Positions 52,674-61,702 are shown, counted from the stretch's first letter. The stretch is 64,000 nucleotides of DNA from Nioella aestuarii (GCF_050896395.1 NZ_JBPBBA010000021.1:1-64000), one strand, 5' to 3'. The notes: generated by a model from the sequence alone, not told the origin. A program made the numbers and translations.

Positions 52674-53810
52674 ATGAAACTCAAAACACTTGCAGTGGCG
52701 GGCCTGATGGCCAGCACATCCACAATGGCGCTGGCTGACGGTGTCAGCATCGGCATGATCACCACGCTTTCGGGCGGCGGTGCCGGGCTTGGCATCGACG
52801 TGCGCGACGGCTTCATGCTGGCGATTGAACAGTCGGGCCGCGACGATATCGAGATGATCATCGAAGATGACGAACGCGCGCCGGACCGGGCCGTGCAACT
52901 GGCTGACCGCATGATCCAGTCCGATAACGTGGACATCATGACCGGTATCATCTGGTCGAACCTCGCAATGGCAGTGATCCCGTCTGCCACCGCGCAGGGC
53001 GTCTTCTACCTGTCACCCAATGCGGGCCCCTCGCAGCTGGCCGGTGCGGGCTGCCACGAGAACTATTTCAACGTCGCATGGCAGAACGACAACCTGCATG
53101 AAGCGGCGGGCGCCTATGCCAACACTGCAGGCTATGGCAACAGCTTCATCCTTGCGCCGAACTATCCGGCGGGCCGCGATGCGCTGACCGGCTATCAGCG
53201 GATGTTCGAGGGCGATGTGGCTGAAGAGGTCTATACCCAACTGGGCCAGACCGACTATGCCGCCGAGATCAGCCAGATCCGCAACTCGGGCGCGGACAGC
53301 GTCTATTTCTTCCTGCCCGGCGGCATGGGCATCGCCTTTGTTCGTCAATATGCGGAATCGGGCGTGGATATTCCTCTGATCGGCCCGGCCTTCAGCTTTG
53401 ACCAGGGCATTCTGGGCGCCGTGGGCGAAGCCGCGCTTGGCGTGCATAACACCTCTCAGTGGAGCCACGATCTGGACAATGCCGCGAACGTAGCCTTCGT
53501 GGAATCGTTCCAGGCCGAATATGGCCGCCTGCCCTCGCTCTATGCGTCGCAGGGGTTCGACACAGCGAACCTGATCCTCTCGGCGATGGAGGTCGCGCAT
53601 CCCGATGATGCCGATGCCTTCCGCGCCGCGCTGGAGGCCGCAAATTTCGACAGCACCCGTGGCGATTTCGAGTTCGGTCCGAACCATCACCCGATCCAGG
53701 ATATCTATGTCCGCGAAGTGGTGATGCAGGGTGACGTTCTGACAAACGTGATCGTCGGCACCGCGCTGGAAGATCACGGCGACGCCTACGCGGACCAGTG
53801 CCAGATGTAA
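52674..53810 (+). CDS. ABC transporter substrate-binding protein (branched-chain amino acid/aromatic acid type)
   Basis: A 378-residue periplasmic binding protein: signal peptide to about residue 22 (STMALA), then a Peripla_BP_6 fold with SIGMITTLSGGGAGLGIDVRDG and SPNAGPSQLAGAGCHENYFNV. Relatives bind branched-chain amino acids, benzoate or hydroxybenzoates. Its place in the CoA-ligase cluster suggests anthranilate as ligand. GGGAG precedes the ATG. A strong hairpin follows the stop, which may keep this mRNA more abundant than the permease part. Confidence 0.92.
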   Translation: MKLKTLAVAGLMASTSTMALADGVSIGMITTLSGGGAGLGIDVRDGFMLAIEQSGRDDIEMIIEDDERAPDRAVQLADRMIQSDNVDIMTGIIWSNLAMAVIPSATAQGVFYLSPNAGPSQLAGAGCHENYFNVAWQNDNLHEAAGAYANTAGYGNSFILAPNYPAGRDALTGYQRMFEGDVAEEVYTQLGQTDYAAEISQIRNSGADSVYFFLPGGMGIAFVRQYAESGVDIPLIGPAFSFDQGILGAVGEAALGVHNTSQWSHDLDNAANVAFVESFQAEYGRLPSLYASQGFDTANLILSAMEVAHPDDADAFRAALEAANFDSTRGDFEFGPNHHPIQDIYVREVVMQGDVLTNVIVGTALEDHGDAYADQCQM

Positions 53811-53820
53811 TGGCCTGACC

Positions 53821-53851
53821 GGCCGGGCCTTCATTCCTGTAAGGCCCGGCC
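53821..53851 (+). terminator. Intra-operon hairpin (attenuator or mRNA stabiliser)
   Basis: GGCCGGGCCTT pairs perfectly (11 bp) with AAGGCCCGGCC over a 9-base loop, 11 bases after the binding-protein stop and 17 bases before the permease start. No T-run follows, so it probably allows read-through and protects the upstream message from 3' decay. Confidence 0.7.
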
Positions 53852-53867
53852 AACAAAAGGATTTCCA

Positions 53868-54788
53868 ATGTCGGCAGCTCTACTGGTCGAGCAGCTTCTG
53901 AACGGGCTGCAATTCGGCGTGATGCTTTTTCTGATGGCAGCGGGCCTGACCCTGATTTTCGGGGTCATGGGCCTGATCAATCTCGCCCATGGCTCGCTCT
54001 ACATGATCGGGGCCTTCGCGGCGGCGGGTGTCGCGGGCTGGACTGGTTCGTTCTGGCTTGCGCTGGTGGGCGCGTTGATGGCGGCAGCGATCATCGGTGC
54101 TCTGGTGGAAATGGTGGTTATCCGAAGGCTTTATGACCGAGATCACCTCGATCAGGTGCTGGCCACATTCGCGCTGATCCTGATCTTCTCAGAGGGCACA
54201 CGGTTTCTGTTCGGCTCGCTGCCGCTTTACCTCGATACGCCCGACCTGCTGTCGGGGCCGACCATGCTGCCGGGCGGGATCGAGTATTCAAAATACCGTC
54301 TGTTCATCATCGCCGTGGGGCTGGCCGTTGGCGCGGGGCTGTTCTGGCTGATCGCGCGCACCCGGATCGGCATCCAGATCCGCGCAGGCGAAGCGGACCG
54401 CGAAATGATCGCCGCGCTTGGCGTCGATATCCGCAAGCTCTACACGATGGTCTTCGCGCTTGGCGCGGCACTGGCCGGGCTGGCTGGCGCGATGATCGGG
54501 CCCATTCAATCGGTCGAGGTCGGCATGGGCGAACCGGTGCTGATCCTGGCCTTCGTGGTGATCGTGATCGGCGGCATCGGATCCATCAAGGGGGCCTTCA
54601 TCGGCGCGCTTCTGGTCGGGCTGACGGATACGCTCGGCCGGATCATGCTGCCGCAGCTTTTCGGCATGTTCATGGATGCCAGCAGCGCCACGACAGTTGG
54701 GGCATCGCTCGCGTCGATGTCGATCTACATTCTGATGGCGGGCATATTGCTGTTCAAACCCTCTGGCCTGTTCGGAGGGCAATCCTGA
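53868..54788 (+). CDS. Branched-chain-type ABC transporter permease (LivH family)
   Basis: A 306-residue membrane protein with about eight to nine helices. The motif INLAHGSLYMIGAFAA (about residue 40-55) and the EAA-like ALGVDIRKLYTMVFALGAALAGLAG are diagnostic for LivH-type permeases. Its stop overlaps the next permease start (TGATG). It forms a channel with the LivM-type protein for the aromatic acid ligand. Confidence 0.93.
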   Translation: MSAALLVEQLLNGLQFGVMLFLMAAGLTLIFGVMGLINLAHGSLYMIGAFAAAGVAGWTGSFWLALVGALMAAAIIGALVEMVVIRRLYDRDHLDQVLATFALILIFSEGTRFLFGSLPLYLDTPDLLSGPTMLPGGIEYSKYRLFIIAVGLAVGAGLFWLIARTRIGIQIRAGEADREMIAALGVDIRKLYTMVFALGAALAGLAGAMIGPIQSVEVGMGEPVLILAFVVIVIGGIGSIKGAFIGALLVGLTDTLGRIMLPQLFGMFMDASSATTVGASLASMSIYILMAGILLFKPSGLFGGQS

Positions 54789-55762
54789 TGCGGCGCGAAA
54801 CGATCCTGAACATCGCCATTCCCGGCATCCTTCTGGCTACCGCGCTGATCGCATGGGCCATGGGCGAAACCTATATCATAACGCTGGCCACCCGGGTCGC
54901 GATCTTGGCCCTGGCGGCAGTGGGTCTCAACATCGCGCTCGGGCTTGGTGGGCTGGTCAGCCTGGGCCATGCTGCGTTTTTTGGTGTCGGCGGCTATGCC
55001 ATGGGTATCCTCGCCTTCCACGCACAGAACTACATGCCCATCTGGGGAGCGATCGAGGGCACCAAGTCGATGCCGGTGATCTGGCTTGTTGCGGTGATCG
55101 CGTCGGCCCTGACGGCTCTGGTCATCGGGGCGATGTCGTTACGCACATCGGGCGTCTATTTCATCATGATCACGCTGGCCTTTGGACAGATGCTGTTCTA
55201 CTTCGCGATTTCCTGGCCCACCTATGGCGGCGAGGACGGCATGTCGATCTACCTGCGAAACGATTTTCCGGGTGTGAACACGCTGGTGCCGCTCAACTTC
55301 TTCCTGATCTGTTTCACGATCCTGGCCGTGGTTATGGTGCTGGCCGATCGGCTGGGGAAATCGGCCTTCGGGCTTGCGTTGCAGGCCACGCGGCAGAACG
55401 TTGCGCGGGTCGAGGCCGTGGGGCTGGCGCCTTACAGGCTGCGACTGGTGGCCTTCACCATTTCCGGCGCGATCACTGGGCTTGCTGGCGCGCTGTTTGC
55501 TGATCTCAACCGGTTCGTCAGCCCTTCGATGCTTAGTTGGCACATGTCCGGGGAAATCATGATCCTGATCATCCTGGGCGGTATCGCGCGGCTGTCCGGC
55601 CCTGTGGCCGGGGCGATGTTATTCATCGCGCTGGAATATTTCCTCGAAGACCTGAGCCACTATTGGCACGTCTATCTTGGTGCGATCCTGCTTGGCGTGG
55701 TCCTGTTCGCGCGTGGCGGTGTCATCGGCCTGATTGCCGGACGGGAGGTGGCCCATGACTGA
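54788..55762 (+). CDS. Branched-chain-type ABC transporter permease (LivM family)
   Basis: A 324-residue membrane protein with about nine helices and the LivM hallmarks LGGLVSLGHAAFFGVGGYAMG (about residue 52-72) and ARVEAVGLAPYRLRLVAFTISGAITGLAGAL. It overlaps the ATPase gene by 8 bases. Confidence 0.93.
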   Translation: MRRETILNIAIPGILLATALIAWAMGETYIITLATRVAILALAAVGLNIALGLGGLVSLGHAAFFGVGGYAMGILAFHAQNYMPIWGAIEGTKSMPVIWLVAVIASALTALVIGAMSLRTSGVYFIMITLAFGQMLFYFAISWPTYGGEDGMSIYLRNDFPGVNTLVPLNFFLICFTILAVVMVLADRLGKSAFGLALQATRQNVARVEAVGLAPYRLRLVAFTISGAITGLAGALFADLNRFVSPSMLSWHMSGEIMILIILGGIARLSGPVAGAMLFIALEYFLEDLSHYWHVYLGAILLGVVLFARGGVIGLIAGREVAHD

Positions 55763-56510
55763 GGCGTTGCTGCAAACCCGCGCGATCTGCAAAAGCTTTG
55801 GCGCGCTTGAGGCATCAAAAGATGTGTCACTGGACCTGAAACCCGGTGAGATCCATGCGCTGATCGGCCCGAACGGTGCAGGAAAATCGACGCTGATCGC
55901 ACAGATCTCCGGCGCGCTTCGCCCCGATAGCGGGCAGGTGTTCTTTGACGGGCAGGACGTGACGGCCCTGTCCACCACCGCCCGTGCCAGGTTGGGTCTG
56001 GGCCGGACCTTCCAGATTTCCGCCCTGCCTATGGAATTCACCGTCCTGCAAAATGCTGTTCTGGGGGCACTCGGCCAACGTGGCCGCGCCTTCCGTTTCT
56101 TCGGAAATGTGATGCGCGACAAGACGCTTCTCGCGCAGGCCGAGGATGCCCTGGAACAGGTTGGGCTGGCCGAGTTCCGCAATTTTGTAACGGCTGAACT
56201 TTCCCACGGACAGCGCCGTCAGTTGGAGGTCGCGGTGGCCCTGACGCTGCAACCCAAGGCCTTCCTGATGGATGAACCGATGGCGGGGCTTGGGGCGGAA
56301 GGATCGCATCGGCTGACCGGCTTCCTCGACGGGCTGCGCCACCGGGCGCCGATCCTGCTGGTGGAACATGACATGGACGCGGTCTTTGCCCTGGCCGACC
56401 GGATTAGCGTTCTGGTCTATGGCGAGGTCATTGCCACCGGAACGGCAGATGAGATCAAGGCCGACCCACGCGTGAGAGAGGCCTATCTGGGCGAGGAGGA
56501 CGCGGCATGA
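55755..56510 (+). CDS. ABC transporter ATP-binding protein (LivG family)
   Basis: A 251-residue ATPase with Walker A GPNGAGKST, signature LSHGQRRQLEVAVAL and Walker B AFLMDEPMAGLG, H-loop in LVEHDMDAVF. The ATG at 55755 is used because it overlaps the permease stop and removes a spurious seven-residue extension. The signature has LSHGQ instead of LSGGQ, as in many LivG proteins. Confidence 0.93.
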   Translation: MTEALLQTRAICKSFGALEASKDVSLDLKPGEIHALIGPNGAGKSTLIAQISGALRPDSGQVFFDGQDVTALSTTARARLGLGRTFQISALPMEFTVLQNAVLGALGQRGRAFRFFGNVMRDKTLLAQAEDALEQVGLAEFRNFVTAELSHGQRRQLEVAVALTLQPKAFLMDEPMAGLGAEGSHRLTGFLDGLRHRAPILLVEHDMDAVFALADRISVLVYGEVIATGTADEIKADPRVREAYLGEEDAA

Positions 56511-57196
56511 GCCTGCTGAAACTGTCCCATGTCTCGGCCTTCTACGGCGCATCTCAGGCGCTGTTCGACGTGCATCTGGATCTGGCCGAGGGCGAGGTTC
56601 TGGCGCTGATGGGGCGCAACGGAATGGGCAAATCCACGACCGTAAAGGTGATTTGTCGGATGCTGAAGAACCGCGGCGGTTCGGTCATGTTCGACGGACA
56701 GGATCTGGGCCATGTGCCGGCCCACAAGGCCGCACGCGCGGGGATCGGGCTGGTGCCCGAGGGGCGGCGCTGCTTCGCGCCTCTGACCGTGCAGGAAAAC
56801 CTGATCGCCGCCGCCCGCAAGGGTCATTGGGATCTGGAGAAGGTGGCAGAGCTGTTCCCGCGATTGGGTGAACGGCAGGGGCAGGTCGCATCGTCACTGT
56901 CGGGCGGCGAACAGCAGATGCTGGCCATTGGCCGGGCGCTGATGACGAACCCCCGCTTGCTGATCCTCGATGAAGCCACCGAAGGTCTGGCCCCAGTGAT
57001 CCGGCAGGAGATCTGGGCCGCGATCCAGCGGCTTAAGGTGGAAACGGGGCTGTCCATTCTGGTGATCGACAAATCCCTGAGAGAATTGGGAACGGTCGCT
57101 GACAAGGGCGTCATCATCGAAAAGGGTGTGACGGTCTGGGCCGGGGGCTTTGCCACGCTGGACCGCGACACCACCGACCGGCATCTGGGGGTGTAA
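56507..57196 (+). CDS. ABC transporter ATP-binding protein (LivF family)
   Basis: A 229-residue ATPase: Walker A GRNGMGKST, signature LSGGEQQMLAIGRAL, Walker B LLILDEATEGLAP. The switch region has VIDKSLRELG where most relatives have a histidine (EQ-N or EH pattern), so the H-loop His is replaced by Lys or Ser; this could lower ATP hydrolysis by this subunit but is tolerated in some heterodimers. ATGA overlap with the LivG gene. Confidence 0.92.
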   Translation: MSLLKLSHVSAFYGASQALFDVHLDLAEGEVLALMGRNGMGKSTTVKVICRMLKNRGGSVMFDGQDLGHVPAHKAARAGIGLVPEGRRCFAPLTVQENLIAAARKGHWDLEKVAELFPRLGERQGQVASSLSGGEQQMLAIGRALMTNPRLLILDEATEGLAPVIRQEIWAAIQRLKVETGLSILVIDKSLRELGTVADKGVIIEKGVTVWAGGFATLDRDTTDRHLGV

Positions 57197-57201
57197 GGAC
57201 C

Positions 57202-57618
57202 ATGGCGTTCCACTTCCCCCAAAAGGTTCTGTTCAAGCATTGCGATCCGGCGGGCATCGTTTTTTACCCGCGATATTTCGAGATGCTGAACGATGCCGTT
57301 GAGGCCTTTTTCGATGAGGCGCTTGGCCTGCCATTTGAGACCCTGCATGACAGCGGCGGTGTGCCCACGGCAGAAATAACCACCCGCTTTCACGCGCCAA
57401 GCCGCCATGGCGACCATCTGACCATTGCCCTGACAGTTACCCGTGTCGGGCGCAGCTCGCTCGGGCTGACCTTTCACACCGATTGCGGTGGCGAACCGCG
57501 ATTTACAGCGCATTCCACCCTTGTCCTTGTGGACGAAAACGGGCGGCCCCGGCCATGGCCCGAGGCAGTGCGACAGAAACTTCTGGACCGAGAGGAGGCC
57601 CCGGCCCATGCCCCATAA
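57202..57618 (+). CDS. 4-hydroxybenzoyl-CoA thioesterase family (hot-dog) protein
   Basis: A 138-residue hot-dog-fold acyl-CoA thioesterase with the catalytic motif KHCDPAGIVFYPRYFEMLNDAVEAFFDEA (Asp in HCDPAGIVF). In an aryl-CoA pathway it can release CoA from dead-end or inhibitory thioesters such as 2-aminobenzoyl-CoA. Starts 5 bases after the ATPase gene; its last 11 bases overlap the RidA start. Confidence 0.92.
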   Translation: MAFHFPQKVLFKHCDPAGIVFYPRYFEMLNDAVEAFFDEALGLPFETLHDSGGVPTAEITTRFHAPSRHGDHLTIALTVTRVGRSSLGLTFHTDCGGEPRFTAHSTLVLVDENGRPRPWPEAVRQKLLDREEAPAHAP

Positions 57619-58003
57619 ATCTATTCAACCCGAAGGCTGGCCCGAACCCAAAGGCTATGCAAACGGCATTCTTGCGTCGAACGGGACGCTCTATGTGGGC
57701 GGCCAGATCGGCTGGGACACGGAGGGCAAATTCGCCCCTGGTGGCTTTATCGGCCAGATGGAGCAAGCGCTGCAAAACATCCGCGACGTGGTCGAAGCCG
57801 CAGGCGGCACGCCCGACGATATTGTGCGGCTGACCTGGTATGTGACGGACAAGCAGGAATATCTGGACAGTCAGCGCGAGGTAGGCGCCGCCTATCGCCG
57901 GATCATGGGCAAGCATTTCCCCGCTATGGCCATGGTTGTGGTGGCCGGGCTGGTCGAGGATGAGGCCGTGGTGGAAATCGAGGCGACCGCTGTCATAGGT
58001 TGA
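57608..58003 (+). CDS. RidA family (YjgF/YER057c/UK114) protein
   Basis: A 131-residue enamine/imine deaminase-fold protein: GILASNGTLYVGGQIGWD, MEQALQNIRDVVEAAGG and AMAMVVVAGLVEDEAVVEIEATAV. Residues equivalent to the Rid arginine are not evident in the tail (LVEDEAVVEIE rather than a LxxxxAxVEI-R form), so it may be a non-archetypal Rid protein. The product of the first enzyme is an enamine, so a Rid protein is a plausible means to release ammonia. Start ATG at 57608. Confidence 0.88.
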   Translation: MPHKSIQPEGWPEPKGYANGILASNGTLYVGGQIGWDTEGKFAPGGFIGQMEQALQNIRDVVEAAGGTPDDIVRLTWYVTDKQEYLDSQREVGAAYRRIMGKHFPAMAMVVVAGLVEDEAVVEIEATAVIG

Positions 58004-58054
58004 TCCGCGCGGAAACCCATTGCCTTTCGCGAAAACGATCGGCTGGATGGGCTC

Positions 58055-58960
58055 ATGCGCATCCTGAGCTTCAACATCCAGAACCTGCGTCTTCGCCGAA
58101 CCGGCGGAACACCCCGGCTCGATGGCGCCCGTGACCGCGATGAGATCGGGGAGGCAGCAGAGCTGGACGCCGCTGACAGACGCCTCTCTGCCGCGCTTTT
58201 GGCAGAGGCCAATGCCGATCTGATCCTTTTACAGGAGGTCTTCGACGAAGAGACGCTGGAGTGGTTCAACACCCATCACCTTCCCGCCGCCGGCCTGTCA
58301 CCCTATCCTTACGCGCATTGCCCCCCCGGCAATGATGGGCGCGGGCTTGACCTGGCGGTTCTGTCTCGTGCCCCGGTTCAGCTGACCAGCCATGCCGACC
58401 TGACCGCTGCTGAACTCGGGCTGGATGCGCCTCGGGTGGACGTGCCGATCTTTCGCCGCGACTGCCTGATGCTGGAGGTTGGGGACCTGACGGTCTTTAC
58501 ATGCCATTTCAAGGCCCCCTACCCCGATGCAGAGGCCGCCAGGCCCGTCAGGCGGCGAGAGGCCGAAGCGACACGGCGGATCATTGGACGGTATTTCAAA
58601 GACCCGTCATCCGCGCTTTGGCTGATCGCCGGAGACTTGAACGAACCCTTTGAAGCGAAGACCGACCCCGCAATCCAGCCCCTGCTGCCCCCCTTTAGCA
58701 TCGACTTGATGGCGCGGCTGCCAGAGGATCAGCGCTGGACTTATTTCGACAGCCATTCGGGCAGCTACGGCCAACCTGATGCTTTGCTGGCCTCACCCGC
58801 ACTGGCCGCCCGTTGGCCCGATGCCGTGCCGAGGGTTTTGCGGGCCGGGCTGGCCTATGAGGCAACGCGCCACCGGGGGGGGCATCTACAGGGTGTCGGA
58901 CGCCACCGACCCCATGCATCCGATCACGCGGCGGTCCTGCTTGCGTTGCCGGGAATATGA
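58055..58960 (+). CDS. Endonuclease/exonuclease/phosphatase family protein
   Basis: A 301-residue DNase I-like-fold protein: MRILSFNIQNLRL (Asn), LILLQEVFDEETL (catalytic Glu near residue 67), AGDLNEPF (Asp-x-Asn) and SDHAAVLLAL at the C-terminus complete the active site. Substrate could be nucleic acid, phospholipid or a sugar phosphate. The ATG starts 51 bases after the RidA gene; a hairpin lies 4 bases after the stop. Confidence 0.88.
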   Translation: MRILSFNIQNLRLRRTGGTPRLDGARDRDEIGEAAELDAADRRLSAALLAEANADLILLQEVFDEETLEWFNTHHLPAAGLSPYPYAHCPPGNDGRGLDLAVLSRAPVQLTSHADLTAAELGLDAPRVDVPIFRRDCLMLEVGDLTVFTCHFKAPYPDAEAARPVRRREAEATRRIIGRYFKDPSSALWLIAGDLNEPFEAKTDPAIQPLLPPFSIDLMARLPEDQRWTYFDSHSGSYGQPDALLASPALAARWPDAVPRVLRAGLAYEATRHRGGHLQGVGRHRPHASDHAAVLLALPGI

Positions 58961-58963
58961 GAA

Positions 58964-58983
58964 GGCCGCCCCGAAGGGCGGCC
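58964..58983. terminator. Bidirectional terminator-like hairpin
   Basis: GGCCGCCC-CGAA-GGGCGGCC is a perfect 8-bp stem with a tetraloop between the convergent nuclease and flotillin genes, 4 bases after one stop and 23 before the other. No T-run. Confidence 0.7.
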
Positions 58984-59005
58984 CGGACACGCAGGATTCG
59001 GTTGG

Positions 59006-60700
59006 TCAGTGCGGTTTGGCAGGGTCATCATCTGCCCGATCAGGGCCCGTATCCCTATCAGAGTCAGCTGCTGCCGTTGCGCTTGGCTTGCCACTAAGGG
59101 CCGCGTCAGCCACCTCTGCCAGCCCGCCCTCAAGCGAGATACCAAGATCCTCTCCCATCTTCTTCATGGCTGGCAATTGCAGGGCCATCCCGAGAATTGA
59201 ATCCATCGCCTGATTGACCGGTGCCTTGCCCTCGCCGGAGCCACCGCCGCCGGTTCCACCACCAAGGCCGGACACCTGGTGAATACGGATCGAGTCGATC
59301 TTCTCGGCGGGCTTGACCATCTGAGCCACGACATCGGGCAGTGCTTCCAAACGGGCCAGAGCCACCTTCATCTCGACGATCGCTTCGCTGATGGCGTTCT
59401 CTGCCTCGACGATGGCGCGCTTACCTTCGGCTTCCGCCAGCAGGTCGGCCTTCTTCGCGGCAGCCCGAATGGTGATTGCATCGGCATCGGCCTGCGCCTC
59501 CTCGCGCCGTGCCGCGGCACGGTCTTCTGCGGCGTCCTTCTCGGCCTGCGCGGCCAACCTGATGCGCGTTGCTTCCCGCTCTGCCTCGCGCTGAGCTTCG
59601 ATGATGGCGATCTGCTTTTGCCGTTCCGCCGTGGCAACCGAGCGCGCAGTCTCAATCGATTCCTGCGCCTTGGTGGCCTCGGCGCGGGCCGCATCGGCAC
59701 TGGCGCGTGCCCGGCTTTCTTCCTCGGACTTCTGGGCAATGATGATCTGGCGTTCCTGATCTGCCACTTCCAGTTCCCGGTCGCGGGTGATCTCGGCCTC
59801 GCGGATCATCCGCTCGCGGGCAATGTCAGAGGCGCGGATTTCGCGTTCCCGTTCGATCCGGGCCTGTTCCCGCTCTTTCTCGGCCACCTCGTTGCGGCGG
59901 GCGATTTCGGCGGTTTGGGCGGCGCGCAACGTAGCAATCTCCTGCTCCTGCGCGATGGCGGCTTCCTGTTCGTCGCGTTCGATCTGGAGCCGCTGACGCT
60001 CCTCCTCCATCGCGGCGCGGCGCACAGCCACATTGGCCTCGGCGTCGATCTGCGCGCGTTCTTTCTTGGAGGTCGCGATGACCTCCGCCAGTTTGCGCAT
60101 ACCGACCGCGTTAAAGGCATTGTTTTCGTCCAGCGCCTCGAAGGGCGTCTGGTCGAGCGCAGTAAGCGAGACCGATTCCAGCTCCAGGCCGTTCTTCAGC
60201 AGATCCTCGGACACCGCATTCTGCACTTCTTGCACAAACTCGGCGCGGTTCTCGTGCAACTCGTCCATCGTCATCTGCGCCGCGACCGAGCGCAAGCCGT
60301 CCACCAGCTTGCCTTCGATCATGTCGCGCAGCTGGTCGACATAGAAGGTACGGTCGCCAAGGGTTTGGGCGGCGCGCGAAATGCCCTCTTCGGTGGCGTT
60401 TACCGAAACGTAGAATTCCACGCCCACATCGACACGCATCCGGTCGCGGGTGATCAGCGCGCCTTCCGAGTTCCGTTGGACCTCGAGTCGCAAGGTCTTC
60501 ATGTTAACGGGGCTGATTTCATGGAGCAGCGGGATAATCAGAACGCCGCCATCCATGATGACTTTCTTGCCACCGGCACCAGTTCTTACAATGCTCATTT
60601 CCCGCGTCGTGCGCCGATATAGACGATTGGTGACAAGGCCGATGAGAACAAAAAGAAGCAGAACGGCGCCGACAAAGACACCTATGATCATGAGATCCAT
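59006..60700 (-). CDS. Flotillin-like SPFH-domain protein (YqiK family)
   Basis: A 564-residue membrane-scaffold protein: N-terminal membrane hairpin (about residues 5-25), SPFH/band-7 domain (residues about 30-200, NMKTLRLEVQRNSEGAL onward) and a long charged coiled coil (about 210-440) full of Ala, Glu, Arg and Gln, then a Gly-rich segment GLGGGTGGGGSG near residue 485. It organises membrane microdomains. It follows the YqiJ-like gene by 36 bases on the same strand; the pair forms a module. Confidence 0.93.
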   Translation of the reverse strand: MDLMIIGVFVGAVLLLFVLIGLVTNRLYRRTTREMSIVRTGAGGKKVIMDGGVLIIPLLHEISPVNMKTLRLEVQRNSEGALITRDRMRVDVGVEFYVSVNATEEGISRAAQTLGDRTFYVDQLRDMIEGKLVDGLRSVAAQMTMDELHENRAEFVQEVQNAVSEDLLKNGLELESVSLTALDQTPFEALDENNAFNAVGMRKLAEVIATSKKERAQIDAEANVAVRRAAMEEERQRLQIERDEQEAAIAQEQEIATLRAAQTAEIARRNEVAEKEREQARIEREREIRASDIARERMIREAEITRDRELEVADQERQIIIAQKSEEESRARASADAARAEATKAQESIETARSVATAERQKQIAIIEAQREAEREATRIRLAAQAEKDAAEDRAAARREEAQADADAITIRAAAKKADLLAEAEGKRAIVEAENAISEAIVEMKVALARLEALPDVVAQMVKPAEKIDSIRIHQVSGLGGGTGGGGSGEGKAPVNQAMDSILGMALQLPAMKKMGEDLGISLEGGLAEVADAALSGKPSATAAADSDRDTGPDRADDDPAKPH

Positions 60701-60736
60701 GGGAATAATCTCCTCTCCTGGAAATGGCCGGGCGGA

Positions 60737-61507
60737 TTACCCGGAAAATGGAATAAGTCTGTAGCCGCCGGTTTCACGGTGACGCAGAACAAGAACCTCT
60801 GTGCCGCGAGGCAGTTCATCTTCGTCGGCCAGGGGCTCGGCGCGGATATAATGCAGGTTGCCCCAATAGTCTGAGACGCGCACTTCTGCGGGGTGGCCAC
60901 GGCGGGCGATACCTTGGGTGATCACACCGCGACGACGGGCCAGACGGCTGCGCGACAAAGCCTGCGTTTCGGTCTTGGGCAGGATCGCCGCAAAGACGGC
61001 GGCAAAACGCCCCGCAAACCAGACCCCGGCGAACCCGGCAACCGGCAGGCTGATGATAAGCGGCAGCGACAAACCAAAGCTGTTGCCAACCACATTCACC
61101 AGAACCATGCCAGTCAGGCCAAAGCCAAGCAACAACGAGGCCAGCCACAGCACGAAGGGCGCTTTGCCCATGCCAAGCCAAGCCAGAAGACCCGAGGGTT
61201 CGGGCGCGGTTTCCGCCACCGGGTCGCCTTCGAAGGCGGGAAGATCATAGTCGCCGAGCTCTGCCTCCATGCCGGTGAAATCGAAATCGAGCCCGCTTTC
61301 CAGGTCGAATCCCGGTTCAAGGTCGATATCCATTTCGAACGGTTCGGCGGCAAATTCCGGGCCGCCAATATCAGCTTCGGCCCCGCCAGCACCCATGAGG
61401 GTACCACCAAGCAAGGCAAAGACGAGTTCCAGTGCGAAGAGGCCGAAAAGAAGGGCCAAGGCAAGGGTGTAGGGCACCATGTTGGGTGCTAGAAAAAACT
61501 CTGTCAT
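60737..61507 (-). CDS. YqiJ-like membrane protein with C-terminal OB fold (NfeD/DUF1449 type)
   Basis: A 256-residue protein with a membrane helix at 10-40, an acidic stretch (about 46-92: EPFEMDIDLEPGFDLESGLDFDF pattern), two further helices (about 115-175) and a C-terminal OB-like beta barrel ending in EVLVLRHRETGGYRLIPF. Relatives are encoded beside flotillin genes and help place the flotillin in the membrane. The acidic segment is longer than in E. coli YqiJ. Confidence 0.85.
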   Translation of the reverse strand: MTEFFLAPNMVPYTLALALLFGLFALELVFALLGGTLMGAGGAEADIGGPEFAAEPFEMDIDLEPGFDLESGLDFDFTGMEAELGDYDLPAFEGDPVAETAPEPSGLLAWLGMGKAPFVLWLASLLLGFGLTGMVLVNVVGNSFGLSLPLIISLPVAGFAGVWFAGRFAAVFAAILPKTETQALSRSRLARRRGVITQGIARRGHPAEVRVSDYWGNLHYIRAEPLADEDELPRGTEVLVLRHRETGGYRLIPFSG

Positions 61508-61646
61508 TCGGGACCGTTACGTAATTACTTCCCTAATGATATGGGGAATTCACAGCCTCGTTACCAGCTTTTTCGGCAGTAAAGCGGCAGGATTCGACCG
61601 TTTTGTATCTCCCTAAAAGGGCTGCGTCATTAATAGATTTGGCAAT

Positions 61647-61680
61647 AAAACAAGGGCGAGTCATTGCTGACCCGCCCTTG
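61647..61680 (-). terminator. Rho-independent terminator of the acyl-CoA synthetase gene
   Basis: Minus strand: CAAGGGCGGGTCA-GCAA-TGACTCGCCCTTG (13 bp with one wobble) followed by TTTTATT. It lies 23 bases past the stop. Confidence 0.9.
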
Positions 61681-61702
61681 CCGAAATTTCGATCTGAAAG
61701 GA

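Noticed and set aside
45351..58003. Classical anthranilate 1,2-dioxygenase (catechol) or box benzoyl-CoA epoxidase pathway
   Set aside because: No Rieske dioxygenase or BoxA/B/C genes are present; the bifunctional FAD/old-yellow-enzyme fusion points to the 2-aminobenzoyl-CoA route.
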